Below, piece after piece: positions 35,635-44,956 of a stretch of DNA of 64,000 nt; within the stretch, counting starts at the first letter, position 1; each line of letters begins with the position of its first letter. Source of the stretch: Lachnospiraceae bacterium (GTDB lineage: Bacteria; Bacillota; Clostridia; Lachnospirales; Lachnospiraceae). The notes below the pieces were generated by a model. It saw only the letters and a program-made list of their open reading frames with translations, searched no databases and had not been told where the DNA came from. The DNA is taken from positions 1 to 64,000 of the forward strand of contig JAFRYA010000037.1 in assembly GCA_017441295.1 (NCBI GenBank). Direction: 5' to 3'. The position numbers and the translations under genes were made by a program.

Positions 35635-36057
35635 ATGAACATTCTCTTCTGTCTTACACCGAAAAGTGATGTGGATTTTGTAACAGAGGATGCTTCGCTA
35701 TTTAAGACATTACAAACAATGGAGCGCAGAAATCATGCAGCCATTCCGATCGTCAGCAGGAAGGGCAGATATATCGGAACAATAACGGCAAGTGATATTC
35801 TGGGGTGTATAAAGACAAATTTTAACTTATCACTTAAAGACTCAGCCGATTTTCCGGTTACGAATATACAGAGGGTCAGAGACAATCAGGCGGTCAGCGT
35901 TAACGCCAAGATGGAGGACATCGTAGATATTATCCTTACCCAGAACTTTGTACCGGTAGTCGACGACGACGAGAATTTTATAGGAATTATTACAAGAAAA
36001 GAAATCATCATGTGGCTGAACGACAGGCTGCAGGATAACGATTCAGATATCAAATAG
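35635..36057 (+). CDS. CBS-domain pair protein
   Basis: 140 residues from ATG 35635 (AAGGAGGA six bases upstream; the frame runs back to 35611). Two CBS domains fill the protein: the first around AAIPIVSRKGRYIGTITASD, the second around FVPVVDDDENFIGIITRKEI. Paired CBS modules bind adenosine nucleotides such as AMP, ATP or c-di-AMP and usually regulate something else; the partner is not evident. Similar stand-alone CBS proteins occur in Firmicutes. It shares a transcript with tyrS, 19 bases downstream. Confidence 0.88.
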   Translation: MNILFCLTPKSDVDFVTEDASLFKTLQTMERRNHAAIPIVSRKGRYIGTITASDILGCIKTNFNLSLKDSADFPVTNIQRVRDNQAVSVNAKMEDIVDIILTQNFVPVVDDDENFIGIITRKEIIMWLNDRLQDNDSDIK

Positions 36058-36076
36058 GTTTTAGGAGGAAGAAACA

Positions 36077-37303
36077 GTGTCACGTAATATATATGACGTA
36101 TTGGAAGAGAGAGGCTTTATAGCCCAGTGTACCCACCCTGAAGAGCTGAGAGAACTGCTCGGTAAGGAGAAGGTTAAATTCTATATCGGTTTTGACGCAA
36201 CTGCAGATTCTCTTACAGTAGGTCATTTCCTGACCATTATGGCAATGAAGCATATGCAGGAAGCAGGACATGTTCCGGTTGCTTTAATGGGCGGTGGAAC
36301 CACAATGGTAGGCGATCCATCAGGTAAATCCGACATGAGGAAGATGCTTACCAAGGAAACCATTGATTACAATATTTCCAGATTCAAGGAGCAGATCAGC
36401 AAATATCTTGATATTTCAGAAGGCAAGATGATATTCGAAAACAACGCTGACTGGCTTCTGGACCTTAACTATGTAGAACTGCTCAGGGAAGTCGGCATCC
36501 ATTTCTCAGTTAACAGGATGCTTGCTGCTGAATGCTACAAGCAGAGAATGGAGAGAGGCCTCACCTTCTTTGAGTTTAACTATATGATCATGCAGTCATA
36601 CGACTTCTGGAAGCTCCACGAGAAGGACGGGGTAGTCCTTGAAATGGGCGGAGACGACCAGTGGTCCAACATCATCGGCGGCGTTGAACTGATCAGAAAG
36701 AAAGAGCAGAAGCCTGCATATGGCCTGACATTCACTCTGCTGACAACATCTGACGGCGTTAAGATGGGCAAGACTGTCAAGGGCGCTCTGTGGCTTGATC
36801 CTGCCAAGACAACTCCTTATGAGTTCTACCAGTACTGGAGAAACATCGAGGACGTTAAGGTAGAGCAGTGCCTGGGCCTTCTCACATTCCTTCCGATGGA
36901 CGAAGTCAGAAGACTGGGCAGCCTCAAAGACGCTGAAATCAACAAAGCAAAAGAAGTTCTGGCATTCGAAGTTACCAAGATCATCCACGGCGAAGAGGAA
37001 GCTATCAAGGCGCAGAACGCCGCCCGTGAAGTATTTGGCGGCTCAGGCATCAGCCAGGACATGCCGACACATGAATATACCAGAGATGAGTTTGCTGGGG
37101 CGGATGTCATCCAGGCACTGGTAGATACAGGCCTGGCGCCTACACGTTCAGAAGGCAGACGCCTGATCGAAGGTGGCGGTGTATTAGTCAATAATGACAA
37201 GGTGACAGACGTTAAGAGGACTTTAATGGATTCAGATCTTACAGACGGCACTCTTGTTCTCAAGAAGGGCAAAAAGAAATCCGTTAAAATAGTTGTTAAA
37301 TAA
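36077..37303 (+). CDS. tyrS: Tyrosyl-tRNA synthetase
   Basis: 408 residues. A class I synthetase: [16 protein letters not shown] carries the HIGH-like signature and KMGKT the KMSKS-like one. An S4 RNA-binding domain closes the protein ([18 protein letters not shown]). The start is GTG 36077 after AGGAGGAAG. No T-box leader is present: only 19 bases separate it from the CBS gene. alaS follows after 16 bases. Confidence 0.96.
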   Translation: MSRNIYDVLEERGFIAQCTHPEELRELLGKEKVKFYIGFDATADSLTVGHFLTIMAMKHMQEAGHVPVALMGGGTTMVGDPSGKSDMRKMLTKETIDYNISRFKEQISKYLDISEGKMIFENNADWLLDLNYVELLREVGIHFSVNRMLAAECYKQRMERGLTFFEFNYMIMQSYDFWKLHEKDGVVLEMGGDDQWSNIIGGVELIRKKEQKPAYGLTFTLLTTSDGVKMGKTVKGALWLDPAKTTPYEFYQYWRNIEDVKVEQCLGLLTFLPMDEVRRLGSLKDAEINKAKEVLAFEVTKIIHGEEEAIKAQNAAREVFGGSGISQDMPTHEYTRDEFAGADVIQALVDTGLAPTRSEGRRLIEGGGVLVNNDKVTDVKRTLMDSDLTDGTLVLKKGKKKSVKIVVK

Positions 37304-37319
37304 TTGGAGGCGCAAACTC

Positions 37320-39941
37320 ATGCATAAATCATACGGCTTAAATGAGCTGAGAAAAATGTTTTTAGAATTCTTCGAATCCAAGGGACACCTGGTAATGAAG
37401 AGCTTTTCACTAGTTCCGCACAATGACAAGAGCTTATTGCTCATCAATGCGGGCATGGCACCACTTAAACCATATTTTACCGGTCAGGAGATTCCACCCC
37501 GCAGGAGAGTGGCTACCTGCCAGAAATGTATCCGTACAGGCGACATCGAGAATGTAGGCAAGACCGCGCGTCACGGCACATTCTTTGAGATGCTGGGTAA
37601 CTTCTCATTTGGAGATTATTTCAAACTGGAGGCCCTGCAGTGGACATGGGAGTTCCTGACAGAGTGGGTAGGCCTGGAGCCTGACCGCTTATATCCTTCA
37701 GTATATCTGGATGATGATGAGGCTTTTGAAATCTGGAATAAGGTCATAGGCGTTCCGGCTGAGAGGATTTTCAGATTCGGCAAGGAAGACAACTTCTGGG
37801 AGCATGGCGCAGGTCCGTGCGGCCCATGTTCAGAAGTATATTATGACAGAGGCGAGAAGTATGGCTGCGGCAAGCCGGACTGCACAGTTGGATGTGACTG
37901 TGACAGATATATGGAAGTATGGAACGACGTATTCACACAGTTCGACGGCGACGGCAAGGGCGGCTATACCGAACTGGAGAATAAGAACATTGATACAGGC
38001 ATGGGCCTTGAGCGTTTAGCTGTTGTATCACAGGGCGTTGATTCAATCTTCGACGTTGATACGATCTGCGCTATCCGCGACAAGGTTTGTGAAGCTGCAA
38101 ATGTTGTATATCATACTGATGAAAAGAAAGACGTTTCCATCAGACTTATTACTGACCATATCCGTTCAGCCACATTCATGATCTCTGACGGCATTAATGC
38201 TTCAAACGAAGGCAGGGGATATGTCCTCAGAAGACTTATCAGAAGAGCTGCACGTCATATCAGAATGCTGGGCATCCAGGATCATTTTATGCCGATCCTC
38301 AGCGAGACAGTTATCGAATGCTCCAAGGACGCATATCCTGAACTCGAAGAGAAGAAGAGCATGATCCTTAAGACCCTGGCTGACGAAGAAGACAGATTCT
38401 ACAAGACCCTGGATCAGGGAATGAAGAAACTGAACGAGATGCTTGAGGCTGCTAAGGCAGAGGGCAGGACAGTTCTGGCCGGCAGCGATGCATTCAAGCT
38501 TTATGACACCTTCGGATTCCCTCTGGATATCACCAGGGACGTTCTGGAAGACGCAGGTATGTCAGTAGATGAGGAAGGCTTCGAGAAAGAAATGCAGAAT
38601 CAGAGAGAGACTGCACGTAAGGCCCGCAAGACTACCAACTACATGGGTGCTGACGCTACAGTTTACGAAGAACTGCCTCAGGATCTTACAACTGAGTTTA
38701 CAGGCTATTCAGTTCTGAAGGATGAGTCTGTAGTAACAGCGCTCACCACAGAAGATGCTATTGTTGAGACACTGGCTGAAGGCGATATGGGCACCATCAT
38801 CGTTCAGAAGACTCCTTTCTACGCTACTAAAGGCGGTCAGGAAGCTGATAAAGGTCTCATTTATACAGATAATGCTGAATTTGAAGTTAAAGACGTTATC
38901 GCTCTGGCTAATGGTGTGACAGGACATGTCGGCGTTGTAACCAAGGGCCAGTTCGTAAAGGGCGACAAGGTTACTCTGGAGATCAACGAGGCACTCAGAA
39001 GCCAGACAGCCAAGAACCACAGCGCGACACATCTGCTTCAGGCAGCTCTCAGACAGGTCCTCGGCGATCATGTTGAGCAGGCAGGCTCACATGTCAACGC
39101 TGACAGACTCAGATTTGACTTTACACATTTCTCAGCTCTTTCATCTGATGAGATCAGACAGGTAGAGCAGATTGTAAACGAAGAGATAGAAGCAGCCCTT
39201 CCGGTTGTAACAGATATCATGTCACTGGAGGAGGCCAGAAAGTCCGGCGCTATGGCTCTGTTCGGAGAGAAGTACGGCGACAGCGTCAGAGTTGTCAAGA
39301 TGGGTGACTTCTCCAAGGAACTCTGCGGCGGAACACATGTATCCAATACAGGTACCATCGGATGCTTCAAGATCGTATCAGAAGGCTCTGTTGCCAGCGG
39401 CGTCAGAAGAATTGAAGCCCTGACAGGCATCGGTGTTCTAGGTTACTTCAACAAGATGGAAGCTTCCTACAATGAAGCAGCGCTCAAAGCCAAGACCGAG
39501 CCTGCTAATCTGACCAAGAAGATCGAAGACATGCAGTCTCAGATCAAGGAACTCCAGGCAGAAATCGCCAAGATGAAGAGTGCCAACGCCAAGGATGCCC
39601 TGGGTGATATTTCCATTGAAGAAGTTAACGGGGTTAAGCTCATCACTCAGAAGCTTTCAGGCGTAGGCATGAACGAACTGAGAGAACTCGGCGACCAGCT
39701 TAAGGGCCAGATCGGTGAAGGCGTTATTGCCCTCGCTTCAGAAGCTGACGGCAAGGTTAATCTGATGGTTATGGCTACTGACGGTGCTATGCAGCACGGA
39801 GCACATGCAGGTAACATTATCAAGGCTATCGCTCCTATGGTTGGCGGTGGCGGCGGCGGCCGTCCAAACATGGCTCAGGCAGGCGGCAAGGATCCTTCAG
39901 GCATCGAAGCTGCGTTAAATAAAGTTAAAGAGTTATTGTAA
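37320..39941 (+). CDS. alaS: Alanyl-tRNA synthetase
   Basis: 873 residues from ATG 37320, with GGAGG nine bases upstream; the frame is open from 37293 without an SD. Class II catalytic core (AGMAPLKPYFTG; RRVATCQKCIRTGD), editing domain with zinc ligands in HSATHLLQAAL and CGGTHV, and a C-terminal C-Ala domain with GGGGGGRPNMAQAGG. No T-box leader is visible. Probably cotranscribed with tyrS and the zinc-ribbon gene that follows. Confidence 0.97.
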   Translation: MHKSYGLNELRKMFLEFFESKGHLVMKSFSLVPHNDKSLLLINAGMAPLKPYFTGQEIPPRRRVATCQKCIRTGDIENVGKTARHGTFFEMLGNFSFGDYFKLEALQWTWEFLTEWVGLEPDRLYPSVYLDDDEAFEIWNKVIGVPAERIFRFGKEDNFWEHGAGPCGPCSEVYYDRGEKYGCGKPDCTVGCDCDRYMEVWNDVFTQFDGDGKGGYTELENKNIDTGMGLERLAVVSQGVDSIFDVDTICAIRDKVCEAANVVYHTDEKKDVSIRLITDHIRSATFMISDGINASNEGRGYVLRRLIRRAARHIRMLGIQDHFMPILSETVIECSKDAYPELEEKKSMILKTLADEEDRFYKTLDQGMKKLNEMLEAAKAEGRTVLAGSDAFKLYDTFGFPLDITRDVLEDAGMSVDEEGFEKEMQNQRETARKARKTTNYMGADATVYEELPQDLTTEFTGYSVLKDESVVTALTTEDAIVETLAEGDMGTIIVQKTPFYATKGGQEADKGLIYTDNAEFEVKDVIALANGVTGHVGVVTKGQFVKGDKVTLEINEALRSQTAKNHSATHLLQAALRQVLGDHVEQAGSHVNADRLRFDFTHFSALSSDEIRQVEQIVNEEIEAALPVVTDIMSLEEARKSGAMALFGEKYGDSVRVVKMGDFSKELCGGTHVSNTGTIGCFKIVSEGSVASGVRRIEALTGIGVLGYFNKMEASYNEAALKAKTEPANLTKKIEDMQSQIKELQAEIAKMKSANAKDALGDISIEEVNGVKLITQKLSGVGMNELRELGDQLKGQIGEGVIALASEADGKVNLMVMATDGAMQHGAHAGNIIKAIAPMVGGGGGGRPNMAQAGGKDPSGIEAALNKVKELL

Positions 39942-39956
39942 TAGAGGTGTTGACAC

Positions 39957-41285
39957 TTGCGTTGTCCTAAATGCGGTTCAGAAGTTAATAATGACATGGT
40001 CTTTTGCCCTGTCTGCGATAATCCTCTCAAAGTAACGGCAGACTACGACTACATCCAGGCCCAGATCGGCGGCAAGGTCGATCAGCTGCTTAACGCGGAT
40101 AAAAATCCGGACAGCGTCAACCTTGACGATGGTGTGGATATTAAAGACGGCAAGATGGATGTTGAAAGTACTGTCTCAAACACAGTTACCAGGGATATTT
40201 TCCAAAGGGACAGTGTTTTTGACGAGCATGGAAATACCATAGACCAGCCTGCTGATTTATACGGAGTCAATCCGGAACCATATGAAGATGAGGATTATGA
40301 CAACGATGAATACTATGATGACTATGATGACGAAGAGCAGGGAACTGCCGGAGGCGGCGGAAACGGCCGTAAAACCGGCCTGATCATAGGTATCCTGGCT
40401 GCAGTTGTTGTTATTGTTGCGCTGGCTCTTTGCTTCGTACTTGGAGTTTTCAATAAAAAAGAAGAACCCATAGAAACACAGACCGACGCAGCGGATGTGA
40501 TCACATCCAATCTTGAAGAGGGCGGTGAATATTCACTGCCGCTCAAGATAATCCTCCAGTCAGAGCTGGGCAATCGTATGTATTATACTCTTGATGGATC
40601 AGATCCTTCTGTTTCATCAGATATGTATACAGGTTCTCTGGTATTAAATGAATCGACTATCACCGGGGACAAACAGACTATAGAGCTGAAGGTAGTTTCA
40701 TATACCAACAACTCTATGAAATCAGGCGATTATTCTGTTAAGTTTACGATAGTAAGATCTGAGATAGAAATGCCATATATCAGCCCAAGCAGCGGCAATT
40801 ATGACACTATCAGCGAGATAACGATCAGCGCGCGGAAAGGCGCAACTATTTATTACACATATGACGGAACCACCCCGACCAGGGATTCCGAAGTATATAC
40901 AGGACCGATCAAGATGAAGCGCGGCAACTATATCCTTTCAGCCATTGCAGTGCTGGGAGATATGGAAAGCGGCGTGGCATCCAGCGTATTTAATGTTGAG
41001 CTGAAGCCGGTATTTAACTACAACCAGGCCGAATCGATCGTTATCAGACATCTGATCGACAAAGGACTAGTAATGGACGAAAGCGGCGTGTTAGAAGATG
41101 GTACTTCCAGACATCTGTTTTCAGTTACCTCATTTATGACAGATACTGAAAACTATTATGTGATCGAAGTTGATCACTTCGATACTGACGGAACAGTAAT
41201 CGACACGATCCTGTATGGAGTAAATGATCAGAACGGCGAACTGGTTGAGCTGGGCAATGACGGAGATTCATTCTATATCAAATGA
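39957..41285 (+). CDS. Zinc-ribbon, single-pass membrane protein with chitobiase-like repeats
   Basis: 442 residues. An N-terminal zinc ribbon has Cys3, Cys6, Cys17 and Cys20. An acidic linker (residues 107-128, mostly Asp, Glu and Tyr) precedes one membrane helix at 141-165. Outside are two copies of the chitobiase/hexosaminidase C-terminal-type repeat ([10 protein letters not shown] and [10 protein letters not shown], each followed by YTG), then an unrecognised C-terminal domain. The topology would be zinc ribbon inside, repeats outside. The start is TTG 39957 with AGAGGTG at 39943-39949. The function is unknown; a cell-surface or envelope role is inference. Confidence 0.85.
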   Translation: MRCPKCGSEVNNDMVFCPVCDNPLKVTADYDYIQAQIGGKVDQLLNADKNPDSVNLDDGVDIKDGKMDVESTVSNTVTRDIFQRDSVFDEHGNTIDQPADLYGVNPEPYEDEDYDNDEYYDDYDDEEQGTAGGGGNGRKTGLIIGILAAVVVIVALALCFVLGVFNKKEEPIETQTDAADVITSNLEEGGEYSLPLKIILQSELGNRMYYTLDGSDPSVSSDMYTGSLVLNESTITGDKQTIELKVVSYTNNSMKSGDYSVKFTIVRSEIEMPYISPSSGNYDTISEITISARKGATIYYTYDGTTPTRDSEVYTGPIKMKRGNYILSAIAVLGDMESGVASSVFNVELKPVFNYNQAESIVIRHLIDKGLVMDESGVLEDGTSRHLFSVTSFMTDTENYYVIEVDHFDTDGTVIDTILYGVNDQNGELVELGNDGDSFYIK

Positions 41286-41758
41286 TCAGGATCATAGCTG
41301 TCGGAATAATAAAAGAATCATATTTAACAGCTGCCATCCAGGAGTATTCCAAGAGACTGTCCGCATATACTAATCTGGAGATAATCCAGGTTCAGGACGA
41401 GAAATGCGGCGAGAGGATTTCTGACAAGGAAGCAGATCAGGTCAGACGCAGGGAAGGCGAGAGGATTCTTAAAAATATTAAAGACAATGACTATGTGATC
41501 ACGCTGGAAATCGGCGGCAGACAGCTGTCTTCTGAGGAATTATCCGGATTCCTCGGTAATCTGGAAAGCAGCGGCAGATCAAACATTGTTTTCGTAATAG
41601 GCGGATCAATAGGACTTCATAATGACGTATGTTCCAGGAGTGATTACCGGCTGAGTTTTTCTAAAATGACATTCCCGCACCAGCTGATGAGGGTCATCCT
41701 GCTGGAGCAGATATACAGGGCATATAAAATCATGAAAGGTGAGCCCTACCACAAATAG
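41282..41758 (+). CDS. rlmH: 23S rRNA (pseudouridine(1915)-N(3))-methyltransferase RlmH
   Basis: 158 residues, SPOUT fold, usual length. RlmH methylates pseudouridine 1915 in helix 69 of 23S rRNA on the 70S ribosome. The SAM-binding knot FVIGGSIG and the C-terminal [20 protein letters not shown] plus ending GEPYHK are highly conserved. ATGA overlap with the previous gene. Confidence 0.97.
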   Translation: MIRIIAVGIIKESYLTAAIQEYSKRLSAYTNLEIIQVQDEKCGERISDKEADQVRRREGERILKNIKDNDYVITLEIGGRQLSSEELSGFLGNLESSGRSNIVFVIGGSIGLHNDVCSRSDYRLSFSKMTFPHQLMRVILLEQIYRAYKIMKGEPYHK

Positions 41759-41798
41759 ATCTTTGACAAAAGCATTTTTATTTACGGAGGTAAAAAAA

Positions 41799-42167
41799 AT
41801 GGAAGATAATACATTAAAAATCTATGATACCGAAGGAATCGGCGAAGTTCAGGTAACTGAGGACGTTCTCGCTATCATTGCAGGCCTTGCGGCAACTGAA
41901 GTTGAAGGCGTGGAATCCATGGCAGGCGGAATCACCAATGAAATCGTTGCGAAACTGGGCAAAAAGAACCTTGCTGCAGGCGTAAAGATCTTATACCAGG
42001 AGGGTAAAGTATTCGTTAATGTATCCCTGGTTATTAAGATGGGCTACAACCTGCCGGAAGTATCAAAGAATGTTCAGGAAAAAGTCAAGTCAGCTATTGA
42101 GAATATGACAGGGCTTACTGTTGAAACTGTTGATGTAAGAGTTTCAAACGTTAAGATTGATGACTAA
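41799..42167 (+). CDS. Asp23/Gls24 family envelope stress response protein
   Basis: 122 residues from ATG 41799; ACGGAGGT precedes it, while the longer frame from 41739 overlaps rlmH. The pattern EVQVTEDVLAIIAGLAATEVEGV is the Asp23 family N-terminus, and the end ENMTGLTVETVDVRVSNV is typical. In Clostridia a copy regularly stands before nusB, as here. The SD is flanked by TTTAC (41781-41785) and GTAAA (41790-41794), which could place it in a small hairpin loop. Confidence 0.92.
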   Translation: MEDNTLKIYDTEGIGEVQVTEDVLAIIAGLAATEVEGVESMAGGITNEIVAKLGKKNLAAGVKILYQEGKVFVNVSLVIKMGYNLPEVSKNVQEKVKSAIENMTGLTVETVDVRVSNVKIDD

Positions 42168-42175
42168 AGAAAATT

Positions 42176-42205
42176 AGGTGTCTTATTTTGACACCTGATT
42201 TTTTT
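42176..42205 (+). terminator. Terminator after the Asp23 gene
   Basis: 7-bp stem AGGTGTC (42176-42182) with GACACCT (42190-42196), seven-base loop, then a run of seven T. Confidence 0.8.
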
Positions 42206-42224
42206 CGAAATGAAAAGGTGGTTT

Positions 42225-42647
42225 ATGGACAAAATTGACAGACGTTCTGAATTAAGAGAAGCCGCTTTCCTGATCCTTTTCAGGGCTGATTTCTATCCTC
42301 CTGAGGAGCTTGCTTCCCAGGTCAAGGATTTCTTTGAGGGCGAGGAGGAGTTCACCGAAAAGGAAAGACAGCAGATTGCCGACAAGGTAGTAGCTGTTGC
42401 ACAGATGATCCCCGAGATTGACCGCGCTCTGGATGAGATCAGTGTTGGCTGGAAGACCAGACGAATGACTAAGGTAGACCTTACCATTCTCAGGCTTGCT
42501 TATTATGAAATTAAATACGACGATAAGGTCCCTGTTTCTTCTGCCATTAACGAAGCAGTAGAACTGGCCAAGAATTACGGAACCGAAAACAGCGGTTCAT
42601 TTGTCAACGGTATTCTGGCCAAGGTGGCAAAGGATGAATCAAAATAA
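42225..42647 (+). CDS. nusB: Transcription antitermination protein NusB
   Basis: 140 residues from ATG 42225 (AAGGTGG upstream); an in-frame ATG at 42210 is less well placed. NusB with NusE binds boxA RNA in rRNA antitermination. The helical core RRSELREAAFLILF, LRLAYYEI and VPVSSAINEAVELAKNYG with FVNGIL is diagnostic. First gene of a long operon with xseA, xseB, ispA, dxs, tlyA, nadK and gpmI. Confidence 0.95.
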   Translation: MDKIDRRSELREAAFLILFRADFYPPEELASQVKDFFEGEEEFTEKERQQIADKVVAVAQMIPEIDRALDEISVGWKTRRMTKVDLTILRLAYYEIKYDDKVPVSSAINEAVELAKNYGTENSGSFVNGILAKVAKDESK

Positions 42648-43851
42648 CAATATTTACAGCGTCAGGCAGGTAAATTCATATATTAAACGCACGCTCGACA
42701 GCGACTTTATCCTTAAGGATATTTTCGTGCGGGGCGAAATATCGAATTGCAAATACCATAGCTCCGGGCATATTTATTTCTCACTTAAGGATGAGTCCGG
42801 AGTGTTAGGTGCTGTAATGTTTGCATCCAACGCAGCCAGACTCCGCTCCAGGCTGGAGGACGGAGCCAAGGTGGTCGTCCGCGGCAATGTTACCGTGTAC
42901 GAAAGGGACGGCAGATGCCAGCTGTATGCCAGAAGCATTGAGGCAGAAGGCGAGGGAGACCTCTACAGACGTTTCGAGGAGCTTAAGACCAGACTGGCTG
43001 AGGCAGGCATGTTTGCGCAGGAATATAAGAGGCCTATCCCGCCTTTTTCCATGCGCATCGGAGTGGTTACCGCAGAAACGGGAGCCGTGATCAGGGATAT
43101 ATATAATGTGGCTTCCAGACGCAATCCTTACTGCCAGATAATACTTTATCCGGCGCAGGTTCAGGGGGAAGGTGCCGCAGCGACAATATGCGCAGGTCTG
43201 GCAGCGCTTGACCGAATGAATCTGGACGTCATCATAGTAGGCCGTGGAGGAGGATCCATAGAGGACCTCTGGGCTTTCAACGAAGAAAGTGTGGCCAGGG
43301 CTATATTTAATTCCAAAACGCCGGTTATTTCGGCAGTTGGACATGAAACGGACTTTACAATAGCTGATTTCGTAGCAGATTTAAGAGCTCCGACGCCTTC
43401 AGCGGCCGCTGAACTTGCGGTATTTGACTACAGCCAGTTCTGCCAGGATCTCCTGAATAAAAAAAACGCGCTCGGACTTCACATGAAGAGTGTGCTGGAC
43501 AGTTACAAAAGCAGGGTTAAGCAGTATTCGCTTACCGTGGATAATCTGTCCCCGAGAAGCAGACTGATGCAGAAAGCACAGTATCTGCAGGATCTTTCCA
43601 ATCAGTTAGAAGCACTGATGGACAGAAAACTGAGATTCTCCAAAGAACAGCTGGGAATTAAATCCGAAAGATTGGAAGGACTGTCACCGCTGTCCAGGCT
43701 TTCCGCCGGATTCGCGTATATTACGGATGGGGACGGCAAGGCAGTTAAAAGCATCAGAGACGCTGAAGTAGGCGAAACGATCAGCATTAATATGAAAGAC
43801 GGCGTCCTTGATGCCGGTATCACATCAAAAAGGGAGGTTAAATATGAGTGA
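42634..43851 (+). CDS. xseA: Exodeoxyribonuclease VII large subunit
   Basis: 405 residues from ATG 42634 (AAGGTGG six bases upstream); the frame is open from 42601 inside nusB. XseA with XseB degrades single-stranded DNA from both ends. An N-terminal OB fold (IFVRGEISNCKYHSSGHIYF) is followed by the catalytic region with VGRGGGSIEDLWAFN and SAVGHETDFTIADFVAD, and a coiled coil. Overlaps nusB by 14 bases and xseB by 8. Confidence 0.96.
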   Translation: MNQNNNIYSVRQVNSYIKRTLDSDFILKDIFVRGEISNCKYHSSGHIYFSLKDESGVLGAVMFASNAARLRSRLEDGAKVVVRGNVTVYERDGRCQLYARSIEAEGEGDLYRRFEELKTRLAEAGMFAQEYKRPIPPFSMRIGVVTAETGAVIRDIYNVASRRNPYCQIILYPAQVQGEGAAATICAGLAALDRMNLDVIIVGRGGGSIEDLWAFNEESVARAIFNSKTPVISAVGHETDFTIADFVADLRAPTPSAAAELAVFDYSQFCQDLLNKKNALGLHMKSVLDSYKSRVKQYSLTVDNLSPRSRLMQKAQYLQDLSNQLEALMDRKLRFSKEQLGIKSERLEGLSPLSRLSAGFAYITDGDGKAVKSIRDAEVGETISINMKDGVLDAGITSKREVKYE

Positions 43852-44038
43852 AGAAAGAACATTAGAAGAATCCTTCAAGGAACTGGATGAGCTTATAGAA
43901 AAAATGCAGACCGAAGACCTTCCTTTAGAGGAGGCTTTCACGCTGTACAAAAGAGGCATAGAGCTGGTGCAGCAGTGCAATGACAGGATCCAGAAGGTTG
44001 AATGCGACATTCAGAAGCTGAATCCTGCCGGAGAATAA
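43844..44038 (+). CDS. xseB: Exodeoxyribonuclease VII small subunit
   Basis: 64 residues from ATG 43844, with AAGGGAGG upstream. The helical hairpin SFKELDELIEKMQTEDLPLE and LYKRGIELVQQCN is the XseB signature. It binds several copies per XseA. Overlaps the end of xseA, and ispA begins one base after its stop. Confidence 0.95.
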   Translation: MSEERTLEESFKELDELIEKMQTEDLPLEEAFTLYKRGIELVQQCNDRIQKVECDIQKLNPAGE

Positions 44039-44039
44039 A

Positions 44040-44951
44040 ATGGACAAAAAGATATTAGCTGACAAGGTCAGCAATATTAACTATATAATTTACAGTTTTC
44101 TGCCTGAAGATGACAGATACCGTGAACTGATATGCGATGCGGCATCTTATTCAGTCAAGGCCGGAGGCAAGAGGCTGAGGCCGATGATCATGCAGGAGAC
44201 TTACCGCATGTTTGCGGAAGGGGCACCTGAGACTGAAATGCTCCACGCGTTCATGGCTGCCATTGAATTCATTCATACATATTCACTGGTGCATGACGAT
44301 CTGCCTGCTATGGATAACGACATGTACAGAAGGGGACAACTGACAACCCATGCCAAATACGGCGAGGCTTTCGGCATTCTGGCAGGAGACGCGCTGCTGA
44401 ATCTGGCGTATGAAACTATAGCCGCAGCCCTGATGAAAGCTAAGGACGAACAAGAACTCAGTCGCGGAGTGAAAGCTTTCAGTGTACTGGCACGTAAGGC
44501 CGGAATTTATGGAATGGTTGGCGGCCAGGTGCTGGACGTTTATTCTGAGAAGACCGAAGGCTTTAAGAGCCGTATGGATGAGATAGAGTTCATCTATGAG
44601 AATAAAACAGGAGCCCTTTTAGAGGCCTCAATCATGGCAGGAGCCCTTTTGGCGGGCGCATCTGATAAAGATGTCGACCAATTAGAAATAATCGCTAAAA
44701 ACGTCGGTTATGCCTTCCAGATAAGGGATGACATACTGGATGTGACCTCATCTCTGGAAGTCTTGGGCAAACCGACAGGCAGCGATGCCCAGAATGACAA
44801 AGCGACATATGTAACATATGCCGGACTCGATGAGTCACAGAAAGCAGTTGAGCGATTTACAAATGAAGCTCTCAGCGCCTTTAATGAATTTGATAATAAA
44901 AACGAATTTCTGGGCGAGCTGTTCATTTATCTTATTAACCGGGAAAATTAG
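44040..44951 (+). CDS. ispA: Polyprenyl synthetase (farnesyl diphosphate synthase type)
   Basis: 303 residues. IspA condenses IPP with allylic diphosphates to geranyl/farnesyl diphosphate. The first Asp-rich motif is in LVHDDLPAMDND (DDxxxxD form, with two extra residues as usual for bacterial type II FPP synthases) and the second is DDILD. The product length cannot be fixed from sequence alone. Its position between xseB and dxs is the classical one. Confidence 0.94.
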   Translation: MDKKILADKVSNINYIIYSFLPEDDRYRELICDAASYSVKAGGKRLRPMIMQETYRMFAEGAPETEMLHAFMAAIEFIHTYSLVHDDLPAMDNDMYRRGQLTTHAKYGEAFGILAGDALLNLAYETIAAALMKAKDEQELSRGVKAFSVLARKAGIYGMVGGQVLDVYSEKTEGFKSRMDEIEFIYENKTGALLEASIMAGALLAGASDKDVDQLEIIAKNVGYAFQIRDDILDVTSSLEVLGKPTGSDAQNDKATYVTYAGLDESQKAVERFTNEALSAFNEFDNKNEFLGELFIYLINREN

Positions 44952-44956
44952 ACAAA

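Noticed and set aside
36058-37319. T-box leaders for tyrS and alaS
   Set aside because: Only 19 and 16 bases separate these genes from their predecessors, and no T-box sequence is present.
41763-41790. Promoter before the Asp23 gene starting from TTGACA at 41763
   Set aside because: No -10 hexamer lies at 16-18 bases; that position is the Shine-Dalgarno region.
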